Part shown: piece by piece, positions 54,150-64,000 of the stretch
How positions within the stretch are numbered: position 1 is the first letter of the stretch
How the letters are laid out: each line of letters starts with the position of its first letter
Assembly: GCA_949987565.1 (NCBI GenBank)
Contig: OX465107.1
Coordinates: 11,165,721-11,229,720 of the forward strand
Length of the DNA stretch: 64,000 bases
Direction: 5' to 3'
Source of the DNA: Luidia sarsii
Lineage: Eukaryota; Echinodermata; Asteroidea; Paxillosida; Luidiidae
Made by a program: the position numbers and the translations under genes
Notes under the pieces: model-generated
The model's input: only the letters and a program-made list of their open reading frames with translations
Told to the model about the DNA's origin: nothing
Databases searched by the model: none

Positions 54150-54551
54150 CTAAAGGGGGAAAATGCATAAAAGCAATTGCTTTGACCAGGCTAATGATAA
54201 TGCGTCGGTATAGACCGACCCTGGATCTCCCTGTCGTAACTCGTATGGTAAAACTGATACCTCAACCTCAATCAGAATACAAGGAGGTTTGCGTAGACAT
54301 ATAGGCCTACTACATCTCTTTTGGGAAGAGGTGAAGTATTTGAGATTGAGCTTCCGCTCCAGTCGTCTCAAAAGTGTCGAGACACGGGGTCTGCCAAATT
54401 GTTTTGTACGTCTGGCAGATGTGTGGAAGTCAACCAGGATTTCCTGGCATATACCACCCCAGATTTCTCTGGTATGTCCATTCTGAGGGTGGGACTTAAC
54501 ACCCCCAAAGTTTCGCAGGTATGCTACTGCAACAGCATTGTCTGATTTCAA
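54150..54551 (-). pseudogene. nested DIRS RNase H remnant
   Basis: KSDNAVAVAYLRNFGGVKSH matches the DNxxVxxYxxxxGGxxS block of DIRS RNase H, followed by EIWGGICQEILV. The frame then drifts, with decayed sequence to 54150. Confidence 0.55.
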
Positions 54552-54833
54552 ATGGATTGAAATACCATATGTTCTTTAGCAAAGAATGATTGCAACGCTA
54601 GTGAGCAAGCCTTCGGCTCAAGCCAATTGATATGATGAATGGCCTTTGGCCACCAATCGCCAGTGGTGCGACCATTAGAATATGCACCATACACCAATGA
54701 AGAGGCGTCGGTTCCGATTACGTAATTCGGTTCGTATATCTGGGCATAGGCGCAGAGGCGAGTGGGAAGTTCTTTTATCCACCAGTTTCAATCAGAAACT
54801 TCCTCTTTAGAAATGTTCATCAGCGCCTCGAAC

Positions 54834-55700
54834 TCACCACAGTGCTCTGAGAGCGCTAGGTTGTTCCCATTCTCTATTGTTCGCCTGAACAATGGTCCAT
54901 ACAGCACAGCTACATGTAGTCCACATGCATGAACTAGAAGACCAATGACCCCAGAAACGTCTCATTATCAGACATTGTTTCTTTATAAGTTTATGGATAA
55001 AGAGGCAGTCGTACTGTGTACTTTGCCGATTGGGATTGAGATCTTCATCAGTTCTGAATTCAGAAGAAATCAATTTGTTTCGTGGGCTTGCATGGTCACG
55101 GACTTTGTCATTCAGCATAAACCCTAGCTCTTTAGTAAGGGTTATGCGTGCTCGAACATTCCAATCCATCATTGAAGTGTTCTCCCAACGAGAAGGGAAT
55201 CGTCAATGTAATCACATGACTCATGACCTTTCAACCTCAGTGAGGCAATCAGCGGTTTCATGATTAGTGAACACGCGTGGGCATATGCCAAACGAATGGC
55301 AGACAGGTAACTCGTACGCAACGTCATGCCAATGAATCACCGATTATTATTTCCTATGCTCCCTGGCTATAGGAACTGCAGAGTAGGCATCTTTAAGATG
55401 TACAGTGTACAAATTTAGGCCATAGGCCTATAACAATAAGGCCAGATTAGCTGAATTGTCATGCTGGTAGTTTCCATTTTGAAATGAAAATTTCCCTTCA
55501 GCTTCTGATTGGGCGGAATGATCCATCCTTTTTGGGGTCTGATGTCTGCAACATACATGGATCGACTTGAACCCGTGCGTTCTAGTTCTACACCAGTCAT
55601 TCAAAGTAGGCTTACACTGAGATGTCCTAGAATATAGGAAACAAAATCACCAACTGGATCGTAAGCTAAATATAGCCCATTTCCCAGCAATTTGGCAACT
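54834..55700 (-). pseudogene. nested DIRS reverse transcriptase remnant
   Basis: The block NFHFKMETTSM (about 55510-55470) corresponds to the YxHFKMEG region of the intact copy. ELGFMLNDKVRD (55130-55080) corresponds to the YLGFLINS thumb. The blocks lie in different frames and the active-site box was not found. Confidence 0.5.
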
Positions 55701-55895
55701 TCAACCCTGTTGGGTTCACAGCGCATTTTTTTTGGAATGCGTGTTTGGTGTGGTATTGAACTGAAGAGTGCTGAATAGCATTCAGTACGCACTTATCAGA
55801 TGTTATCTCGCGCCATTTGGCTATGTTCTGTGCGAGTTTACCTGCTATATTGATTCTAGTATCATTACAGCGAGTGTTCTCACATTAGTGCTCAC

Positions 55896-56641
55896 TCAAT
55901 GAATTACTTTGAATCGGGCTGCTGTCTCGCCTCGGTCAGCTTTTCCTTTTTGCCAAGAAAGAAATTTCACTGTCGAGTTTGCCCGACGTGGGGAAAAACT
56001 TAGCATTCCCTTTTTTGTCTTATCGGAACCGATTTTGGTGTACAACACGTACACGCGGGCGGTGGCCAAATTTTTGGCCAAGCTTATTCGTTTCCTGAAT
56101 GTCTTTGCCTTGTTGGGACAAGTTGTCCCCAAACAAGAGTCCGGTTAAGGGAACTTGAGCAAAGAGCAAAGAGTTGCCACTGTCGGTTCAGGTCAGACAT
56201 GATGAGCTCTCTCTGACGAGGATTCAGCTCAGTTACTGCATGGCCAATTATGGCTATGAAATCCAGCAACATAATCACCAATGGAATTATCATCCAGGCT
56301 TTTATTGCTGCTCATTAGAGGCTCAATGCAATATTACAGGCACCATTCCTTTTAGTGCAGCCAGTTCCACCTTCTGTAGTTTGATGTCTATTGATCTGGT
56401 TTTTTGATTGTAGAGAATTCCAGATTTCTGGATTTACTCTAGTACAGTCAAGTTCGGGGACGTTGTCTGGTCGCTTAAAACTATTAAGTTTTTCAGCTAC
56501 CTTCTCATGCGATGATATCTTACACAGCAACTTGCTGATAACGCCTGCCAGCTTCTCGTTGACCTTGCTCCCAATATCGTCTATATACATAGTAGACTTC
56601 CTACCCGACGGACAGCATGTAATGATACAAACCTTTGCCAA
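55896..56641 (-). pseudogene. nested DIRS Gag remnant
   Basis: Three overlapping frames (56641-56315, 56293-56084, 56132-55896) carry Gag-like helical sequence (SKVNEKLAGVISKLL, SLAKNLATARVYV) and a basic tail. Position relative to RT supports Gag. Similarity to the intact copy is low. Confidence 0.45.
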
Positions 56642-57681
56642 TTAGTGTTCACCGCATGGTGATTTCTCCTGGGTTTCGGCTTAGTCTTCGCAACTGCTGG
56701 ATTACCAGCAGGCGTAGAACAGAAAGCTGATGGCTGGATGTCAGCGCAGCCACGGTGTATCTGCACTCAAGGTCCAAAGGCCCGTCGAGCAAGCGTAAGA
56801 TGTCCGAAGAATAGTTGAGTCGTCATTGTACGAACTATACCGGTCACAAAAATGCACTGAGGCGTGGACGGCGGGGCTCACTTATATTGGGAGTAGCCTC
56901 TTTTAACAAAAGACTCTCAAGTTTGACGAATAATTGCCGGTGGCAGGTGCAATCTCAAGTAAGGCCGAAGTGCTATGTGGTTTTGAGGTAGAATTTTCAA
57001 GTTTTCCGTGCTTGGTTTTTCCGACGGCGAGGTAACTTGGGCTCAAATGGATATTTTTATTCGGAGAGCGATCATCCTTCCCGCTGTGAGATTTTCAAGT
57101 TTTCCGTGCTTGGTTTTTTCCCACGGCGAGGTAACTTGGGCTCAAATGGATGATTTTATTCGGAGAGCGATCATCCTTCCCGCTGTGGAATTTTCAAGTT
57201 TTCCGTGTTTGATTTTTCCCACGGCGAGGTAACTTGGGCTCAAATGGATGTTTTCATTGGGAGGGCGATCATCCCTTCCCACTGTGGAAGAATTTTTTCA
57301 GTCAATAGACATACTTTTTTTTTAAGGGAAGCAGACCTTACATTGTATCACATTTCAACAATGGAGCTTTCATGCATCTTCCCCACTGCAAACTCTCCTG
57401 GGTCATGGCGAGGTAACTTGGGCTCAAATGGATTTTTTCATTCGGAGGATGAGGATCCTCCCCACTGTATGCTCTCTTCTCTTCTTTTTTTCGCCTGGGC
57501 CAGGCTCAAAATAATGGACTTTTTTATTCCGAGGGTGATCATCCTTCCCACTGTGGGATGGAAACAACTTTACAATGGACTCTGCAATCCATGCCACAGA
57601 TTTTTTTTTTCTCTCAGTGAAGGCGAAAGTTGGGGGTGCGCATTATACACGGGTGCGCATTATACCCGGGATTTTACGGTA

Positions 57682-58114
57682 CACCGTAATACCACATCAG
57701 AATTCTTGTGTATGTTCCACATCATGTATGATGCAGACATGTTGGGCGCAAGATTGTTTGTGGTTGCGCCTACAGATGCCTTCTTTCACCGCTTAATTTA
57801 TGCTTACAAGTAACATGTATATGTTCACGTGTAAGACACCCAGCAAATGCATCCCGTACATATTTAATTCCCTTGGACAAAACTTCCACTTTCCTCTAAT
57901 TTATCCGAAGATCTCTTCTTAATTACGGACTCTGTGAAAAAATCCTAGCATTTTCAATAAAAAAATCCATTTGAGCTGAAGTTACCCAATGAGGAGAAAA
58001 ACAAAATGTTTTAATTTTTTTTTCACTCACCGGCTGGGCTAGTGAACCAGACATTTCACTATCCTACAATTTGTTTCACTAAATGCACCCACGCGATGAT
58101 CGCAAGGATATTCT
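57682..58114. other. no gene; fragment of ACACGAG-terminus MITE
   Basis: 58078-58130 repeats part of the element at 22888-23908 (AAATGCACCCACGCGA...CGCAAGGATATTC). Confidence 0.45.
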
Positions 58115-58411
58115 TTGACGATGTTGCCTTTACGCATGTGCGAAGTGCACAGCAAAGCTGTTTACATTTGGGAACTTTTTGACCGTCACAGTGAGGTGAA
58201 AACAATGAGGCTATACGCTATGCTTTTGCATGCGTATAGTACGATCTCCAAGGCAAAACTGAAAGAAAAATGGAAAAACCGAACAACCGCTCAAACTACA
58301 GTCCGCCCCTCCACAAATTTGTGGATCCCCATCCCAGACTGTCCAGACGATTCTAGTTTCGTTGAGGAACTAGATGAAACCCTGGACAATCTGCTCTCAT
58401 TATTATTTTGA
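58115..58411 (+). CDS. unrecognised small ORF, 98 codons
   Basis: Starts MTMLPLRMCEVHS and ends DSSFVEELDETLDNLLSLLF before TGA. Composition is protein-like (an amphipathic acidic C-terminus and a KAKLKEKWKNRT basic stretch). No domain is recognised. It could be a real small gene, a last exon or chance. The first codons overlap a MITE fragment. Confidence 0.3.
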   Translation: MTMLPLRMCEVHSKAVYIWELFDRHSEVKTMRLYAMLLHAYSTISKAKLKEKWKNRTTAQTTVRPSTNLWIPIPDCPDDSSFVEELDETLDNLLSLLF

Positions 58412-58780
58412 GGAAAAAATCACCCAATAATACCCAGTAGTTCGGCCTGTCGTACACGTTTCATGTACAATAAAGGAGTTGTCAAAACACGTGAGTGCAT
58501 TCGGACGAAATTCAAAACCGAAGGTCTCGCTTGAGATTTTACAAATCCATGTAGAATCCAACATCAGAAATAAGCGTGGTAGTAAAATCACAAGGGCGAC
58601 ACTGACATGGCTGCACGTGTTCTCTAATCACAACCAGTTTTGTTTTTTGTTCATATAAAAATAAAGAAAACACGACCGATAATTTGTTTAATTCGTAATT
58701 AGCTTCGGCTTGCAACTAACCGCCATACACCACTTGTGCTGTGCACTTGTTGTGTGCTCTATTCATCTGCACTTGTAAAG

Positions 58781-59744
58781 ACCAGTGATCGGTAGTATCG
58801 TTGTGACCAGCGATCGGTAGTATCGTTGTGACCAGCGATCGGTACATGTAGTATCGTGAGTTTGTGACCAGCGATCAGTACAGTACGGTAGTATTGTTGT
58901 GACTAGCGATCGGTACATGTAGTATCGTGAGTTTGTGACCAGCGATCAGTACAGTATGGTAGTATCGTTGTGACCAGCGATCGGTAGTATCGTTGTGACC
59001 AGCGATCGGTAGTATCGTTGTGACCAGCGATCGGTAGTATCGTTGTGACCAGCGATCGGTACATGTAGTATCGTGAGTTTGTGACCAGCGATCAGTACAG
59101 TACGGTAGTATCGTTGTGACTAGCGATCGGTACATGTAGTATCGTGAGTTTGTGACCAGCGATCAGTACAGTACGGTAGTATCGTTGTGACCAGCGATCG
59201 GTAGTATCGTTGTGACTAGCGATCGGTAGTATCGTTGTGACCAGCGATCGGTACATGTAGTATCGTGAGTTTGTGACCAGCGATCAGTACAGTACGGTAG
59301 TATCGTTGTGACTAGCGATCGGTAGTATCGTTGTGACTAGCGATCGGTACATGTAGTATCGTGAGTTTGTGACCAGCGATCAGTACAGTACGGTAGTATC
59401 GTTGTGACCAGCGATCGGTAGTATCGTTGTGACTAGCGATCGGTAGTATCGTTGTGACCAGCGATCGGTACATGTAGTATCGTGAGTTTGTGACCAGCGA
59501 TCAGTACAGTACGGTAGTATCGTTGTGACTAGCGATCGGTACATGTAGTATCGTGAGTTTGTGACCAGCGATCAGTACAGTACGGTAGTATCGTTGTGAC
59601 CAGCGATCGGTAGTATCGTTGTGACTAGCGATCGGTAGTATCGTTGTGACCAGCGATCGGTACATGTAGTATCGTGAGTTTGTGACCAGCGATCAGTACA
59701 GTACGGTAGTATCGTTGTGACTAGCGATCGGTAGTATCGTTGTG
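58781..59744 (+). repeat. compound minisatellite with three monomer types
   Basis: Monomers of 25 bp (GACCAGCGATCGGTAGTATC...), 36 bp (with GGTACATGTAGTATCGTGAG) and 35 bp (with GATCAGTACAGTACGGTAGT) alternate. The 36-bp form is followed by the 35-bp form each time, about nine times. All carry CGATC(G/A) palindromes and are very similar. Confidence 0.9.
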
Positions 59745-59866
59745 TACGGACTTACAGTCTAGTACTGTACAGTACATGTAAAGGTATAATTGTACAATTG
59801 TACATGTACTGTACATGTTACAGTATGTACGCGTTATCACGACGATCATGTGTGCACATGTTTGTG

Positions 59867-59868
<2 letters not shown>

Positions 59869-59906
<38 letters not shown>

Positions 59907-59914
59907 TATTATTA
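59869..59914 (-). repeat. (TAA)n tail of the LINE
   Basis: ATT repeats on +, (AAT)n on the minus strand, lie immediately downstream of the minus-strand LINE 3' UTR. Several jockey/I-type LINEs end in such a tail. Confidence 0.6.
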
Positions 59915-60210
59915 CCAAATCGCAGCTATAAGCTGAATTACATGGAATATTACATACATGTCGTAAAAATCATCGAAATAACACTTATAAAAGGTTTACA
60001 AGAACAAACAATAATTAATATTTCATTAAATAAATTAGTAGACAAAATTATATCAATAAAAACATACGCGGTTGATTTCTCAGAAGTAATTATCGACCTT
60101 GATTATTTCAAATAACTTGAATATTGCACAAGGCTATTGCACCAAGATATTGCCAGGTCTCGCAAAGAGCCTTCCAAATCACACGGTTATACAGCTTAAA
60201 TCAGCACGGA

Positions 60211-62017
60211 CTAGTGGTTTAACAGTTTTGTAAGGTAAGGGATGGGGCTATTACCATACCGGTCAGTTCTGTACCTTGGCACTTGAAAAGACCTTGATTT
60301 TCTAAGACGCATACTATGTGAATTGCTGTGGCTTGTGAAAAGGTCAGCATACATGTATCTTTCAGAGGTGGTGCATTTCCTTGCAAACCGAGAACACAAG
60401 CACTCACGCCTCTCATCAAGTGATTGGAGACCCGTGAGGGACAAAGCATCCACGTATGTAGAATATGCGGAGCCCAGCATTATACGACAAGCCCTTTTTT
60501 GGATTCTTTCAATTTGTTGAGTTTGGTGAACACTGATACTACCGTGCCACACAGGGCAGGCATACTCAACAATAGGGCGGACATACCCCACATACACAGA
60601 GACCAGGTCTCCCACAGGTACACCAAAACGCTTCAATCTGGTTAGCATGTACAGTCTACGACTGCATTTAGAGATCATATTGTTGACCTGTATGTCCCAA
60701 CATAGATTTGACTGAACTGTTAGACCTAGGATCTTGGTTTCATTCACCACCTCCAGCTTTATGCCAGATATCTCGAGATCAGGCGGACTAGGGGATGCTG
60801 TTTGAAGCATATTTGCATAACTTTGCATTTAGAGGGATTAAGTCTGAGGTGATTCATGTTGACCCAATCATCCAGATTATGAACATCCGATTCTATCTGT
60901 GAAGGCACACTTACAGGACGAACCTCCGCAAGGCTTAGATCGTCAACATACTTGAAGCTAAAGCATTTTCAGATGCATCATTGATCATAGAAATGAAAAT
61001 TATGGGTCCAAATATAGTGCCCTGCGGTACGCCACATGACAGGACCTCCCAGTCAGAAAGAGCAGACTGGTAGTGCACTCTGTGGCGACGGGATGTTAGG
61101 AAATTGCTAATCCACGGGATAATTTCACATCTGACACCTAGGTTATACAGCTTTTTAATGGCCAGTGTATGGTCAACGCAGTCGAAAGCTTTGGAGAAGT
61201 CGGTCACTACCAGCGTACCCACAGAATTCACTTTGTCAGTGCCCCTATAGAGCACATCAAGGAATTCAATCAGACAGTGAGTGGTTGATGACCCCTTGAT
61301 GCTTCCATACTGGTTGCGGTCAATAGACCTTGAAATGTCATCAATGACCCACCTGGACACAAATCTTTCACAAACCTTTGCAAGGAGTGAAGTTAGGGAT
61401 ATTGGTCAGAGATTACTAATATTCGCTGGCATATCTTTAGGGATGGGCACAATAGTTGCGTCCTTCCATATTTGTGGCACTACACCCTCAACTAGTGATG
61501 CATTTAAAATGTCAGCTACAGGGGTACTAAACTCGCATGCAAACTCCCTTAGGAGTTTGCCTGGTAGGCCATCAGGTCCGACTGATTTATTAACCTTAAG
61601 TTTTTTTAACTCGGAATACATCTCCCATGCTTGAATTTTGGGTGGGGGTTTAGAGGGTAAGAAAGCGGGCAATTCTTCATGGATAATAGATGGTCTACTT
61701 TGCGAGACAGAGGCAAAGTTCTTATTGATTGCCTCAGCAGTAGCCTTCTGGTCATTTTGGGGGACACCAGGAGCGTTAATAATTGGGGGTTGTTTGTTCT
61801 TGTTGGACAGCATTTGGATACCCTTGTGCCAGCCGGATGGATCACTGTCTTTTAATTTCTGGAGACGATCTTTGTAAAAGAACTTTTTTAGCTTGGCTGA
61901 TATTACGAATGACCTTGTTGCGAAGGAAACGCAATAAGTGAACCTTTCCTTGTCCAAAAGCGACTTGCCGTTTTCTAATGAGCATCTTGATCTCTGGGGT
62001 GATCCACGGTTTATCAC
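60211..62017 (-). pseudogene. LINE ORF2 C-terminal part: reverse transcriptase
   Basis: Frame 62017-61406 has the RT lead-in (KLKVNKSVGPDGLPGKLLRE, IWKDATIVPIPK). A TGA at 61408-61406 interrupts the expected RPISLTSLLAK block and looks like a CGA-to-TGA change. Frame 61360-60935 carries RNQYGSIKGSST, VTDFSKAFDCVDH and LSCGVPQGTIFGPIIF. The YVDD box (FKYVDDLSLAEV) is in another frame at about 60955-60920. Frame 60828-60211 holds the thumb and tail (VNETKILGLTVQ, YVRPIVEYACPVWH, RIQKRACRIMLG). Confidence 0.85.
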
Positions 62018-63170
62018 TAGAGTGGAATTTCACAATTTTTGTTGGGAAATGGGTATATATTGCTGAATTAACAGCGGAGTAAAAAGCATCAGACTTGGCC
62101 TGCACATTCGGAGCATTAAGAACCTCCTCCCAGGGGTGGGCAGTGATCCATCTCCCAAATTCATGCATGCGATATTTGAGCAGTGGTCTTACAGTCCTCT
62201 TGTTTACTTTGCCACCTGAAACATTGCAAATAGGTGACCAATAGATTGTGTTATGATCACTAAGGCCTACTGGACAACTTACAATGGGATTATTATACCA
62301 TTTCTTGAGATTAGTACATGTAATTATTAAGTCCAAGATAGCATCTTTCCTTGTTGGTTTGTCTACAACCTGACTCAAAGAATGTGCTCGACAGATGGGA
62401 GCTATATCAGTTCTATTGAAGTCGCCCAAAATTGTAACACTCATATTAGGATGCTTAATTTTAAGTTCATCAAGATTTGTTATAATGTGGTCAGCCAACA
62501 TGTCCCGGTGCGGTGAATTTGGGGGAATGTACACACCACATACCACTATTCCTGACACTTGTCGGGGTAGTCGATGAGGTCTAATCCACAGCCAGATGCA
62601 TTCAAGCTCTTCAGGTGTCTTGATGTCATTTAACACAGTTACGGGGATGGTATCTCGTACATAGACAGCAACTCCACCACCACGTTGAGCAGTTCGGGAG
62701 CGGGTGAAGATATTAAATCCATCCAGTGCCAAGGAGTCATCAGGGATCAAATCAGATTGCCAGGTTTCGGTTAACACAGCTATGTCAACTTGGCTCAAAG
62801 CAGACTGGTGGAGTAGGACATCCAATTCATCTGTCTTGTTCATTGCAGAGCGTGTGTTGGTGAGGAAGAACCCAGGCAGGTTGTGAACAGGATTCAACTG
62901 CTTTTTTGTTTCTTGCTGGGTCATTGTTCGACGTTGAAGGGGAGTCAGCACTGGTGGAGGACGAGGCAGGCGTTGTTGTTGTTTGTCTGGTCTATGCCCC
63001 TCTATAACAGGAATTTGTCTTTGTAGATGGCGTCCACCACGACGCCCACGTTTGGTTCTTTTAACATAGTTCTGTATTACTTTCAGTTCATTTTGAAGAT
63101 CAGGGCTCGGGGTGAGTCTATACCCGTCCAAGGCCTTCAGGGAGTCACGGGAGTATGACAATAAGACCAT
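61842..63170 (-). pseudogene. LINE ORF2 N-terminal part: APE endonuclease
   Basis: 442 codons open. A basic N-terminal tail (RTKRGRRGGRHLQRQ) is followed by an apurinic-like endonuclease at residues about 95-320: FFLTNTRSAMNKTDEL, AVLTETW with catalytic Glu, RGGGVAVYVRD, GVYIPPNS, TILGDFNRTD and LSDHNTIYW with the SDH box. This enzyme nicks target DNA for target-primed reverse transcription. The frame breaks near 61850-62010, before RT. Confidence 0.8.
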
Positions 63171-63230
63171 TTCATACCCGGAAGTAGGCAGGGCTTGCAG
63201 ACAAGTTCGCTGGCGCTTCGCAACTCAACT

Positions 63231-64000
63231 GGATTAGATGGTTAAAATAGGGGTGTATTCGCTCTCTAGGGAGTTGACAATGGTGTTGGTCGACGGAGCT
63301 TTGGTGAAGTTTCACGTGGTGGAAGAGAGCCAACATGGATAATGTGCCATAGGCATACGAGATACGTGGTAATGTTCACGGTCGACGCCATGTTGTTACC
63401 GATGTTTCAACGTATAGGTTCCATCGGTATAATTATGATGTCAACAATACTGTCAAAAGTACTCACTTCAACACGTACATCAGCGAAGCAAATCAACAAA
63501 AAGGTGATAGAAGACGCACCATCAATACAAGTTGCAGGAAAAGCCTCACAGATGGGCACACAGACAGGAGATATCCACAGATAAAAATTTAAAAGGATAG
63601 GAGATAAAAATCAGGTGGGCAGCCATGCAAAGGGCGCCCTCACATGTACTTTTGTGTGTAAGGTGGAAGCGGAGTGTGTGCGTCAGTAAAACCGTTGCTG
63701 TCGAACGTTGGGTAGTGTGTGCTGCTGCACTTTGCTGCTATTTTTGGGGGAAAAAACAACCCGAAATTCTGATAAAGAAATTTTGGCCTTTTTTTATAGC
63801 GTATTGATAGCGTATTGGCAAAATAAAATCATGTCGGGAATTTTTGATAGCGTATCGGGGCGATCTGCTATTTGATGCCTGGCTAGAATGCTGCTAGGGA
63901 CAACCTTGCTACATTAGCAAGTACAACCGAATTGCCTACAAATTGCCTGGTGCCTTGTTGCCTCTTTCCTTGTCTGTTATACCTGTACATGTACCTTGTC
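63231..64000. other. no gene seen
   Basis: Possible LINE 5' UTR near 63180-63300. The rest has short ORFs without recognisable content and a repeated GATAGCGTATTG motif (63797-63858). Confidence 0.35.

Larger units (their letters stand above)
52441..56996 (-). mobile_element. decayed DIRS-type element, antisense, nested
   Basis: The left terminal repeat (52441-52640, including CTTATATAAGTGAGCCCCGC-like sequence) is inverted at 56860-56960. 52690-52795 is an internal complementary region: the complement of the left end (CTCGTTTAATTAGG) joined to the complement of the right end (AAATTCTACCTCAAAACC). Coding remnants run right to left: Gag, RT, RNase H. GAATTT lies at both junctions and at the circle-junction record. 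The coding parts are broken by many stops. Confidence 0.85.
51673..57679. mobile_element. TA-flanked inverted-repeat element containing a nested DIRS
   Basis: TA (51671-51672) precedes CCGTAAAATCCTGGGTATAA. The right end is the complement of CCGTAAAATCCCGGGTATAA, followed by TA (57680-57681). The interior repeats the about 90-bp unit (TTTTCAAGTTTTCCGTGCTT...GATCATCCTTCCCGCTGTGG). Excluding the inserted 52441-56996 segment, the element is about 1.45 kb and matches 28667-29834 in layout. No transposase is present. Confidence 0.75.
59915..63230 (-). mobile_element. jockey/CR1-type LINE, nearly full length, frame-broken
   Basis: It spans the 5' end upstream of the ATG at 63170, an endonuclease-RT ORF in several frames, a 3' UTR and the (TAA)n tail. 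At least one nonsense change and two frameshifts are seen. No separate ORF1 was found upstream. Confidence 0.8.

Noticed and set aside
58781..59744. CRISPR-like array
   Set aside because: Repeats are contiguous with no unique spacers and lie in a eukaryotic context. It is a minisatellite.
59721..59918. Poly-Asn minus ORF
   Set aside because: Translates the (AAT)n tail of the LINE.

Overview
This window looks like an intron- and repeat-rich metazoan genome, most likely a marine invertebrate. Coding exons are short, bounded by GT/AG sites and separated by kilobases of transposon remains. The repeat content includes tyrosine-recombinase retrotransposons (DIRS- and Ngaro-like), jockey/CR1-type LINEs, Penelope-like fragments, piggyBac, Tc1/mariner-like and hAT-like elements, Helitron-like repeats and abundant GTACATGTAC microsatellites. 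No prokaryotic operon, rRNA gene or CRISPR array is present. The species cannot be named from the sequence alone.

Two host-type genes can be supported. The first is a + strand WAC orthologue (WW-domain adaptor with coiled coil). Three exons are phase-compatible: 32210-32325 (the WW domain), 42208-42302 and 42444-43013. A fourth candidate lies at 19660-19745. The 5' and 3' ends of the gene are not recognisable and may lie outside the window. Its introns hold an antisense Ngaro-like element and, if the gene continues rightward, a sense-oriented DIRS element. The second gene, at 10751-13591 (+), has three exons in compatible phase and encodes a predicted 556-residue protein. It has a DDE-transposase-like catalytic pattern and a C-terminal C2H2-like finger. 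I do not recognise a named family, and it may be a domesticated transposase.

Layout: 1-1.3 kb, Ngaro-like gag/pol remnant (-). 1.3-3 kb and 6.3-9.5 kb, Helitron-like arrays. 9.5-13.6 kb, candidate minus-strand exons, a Penelope fragment and the DDE-like gene. 15.4-17.1 kb, a TTAA-flanked piggyBac-type element and a piggyBac transposase remnant. 20.7-22.7 kb, a large foldback element. 22.9-25.4 kb, a MITE-like element and duplicated repeats. 25.4-27.8 kb, nothing recognisable. 27.9-30.1 kb, a Penelope remnant and a LINE split by a TA-flanked inverted-repeat element. 31.4-43.0 kb, WAC exons with the Ngaro-like element at 35.0-38.6 kb. 43.17-48.14 kb, a nearly intact DIRS element with textbook inverted repeats and internal complementary region. 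48.2-49.6 kb, a hAT-like element. 51.7-57.7 kb, a second TA-flanked element carrying a nested, decayed antisense DIRS. 58.8-59.7 kb, a compound minisatellite. 59.9-63.2 kb, a nearly full-length but frame-broken LINE (-).

The most informative signals are structural. Both DIRS elements keep an internal record of their circle junction, and that junction shares a short core with the target site. The Helitron-like repeats end in a conserved hairpin plus CTAG, with compensating changes in the hairpin.
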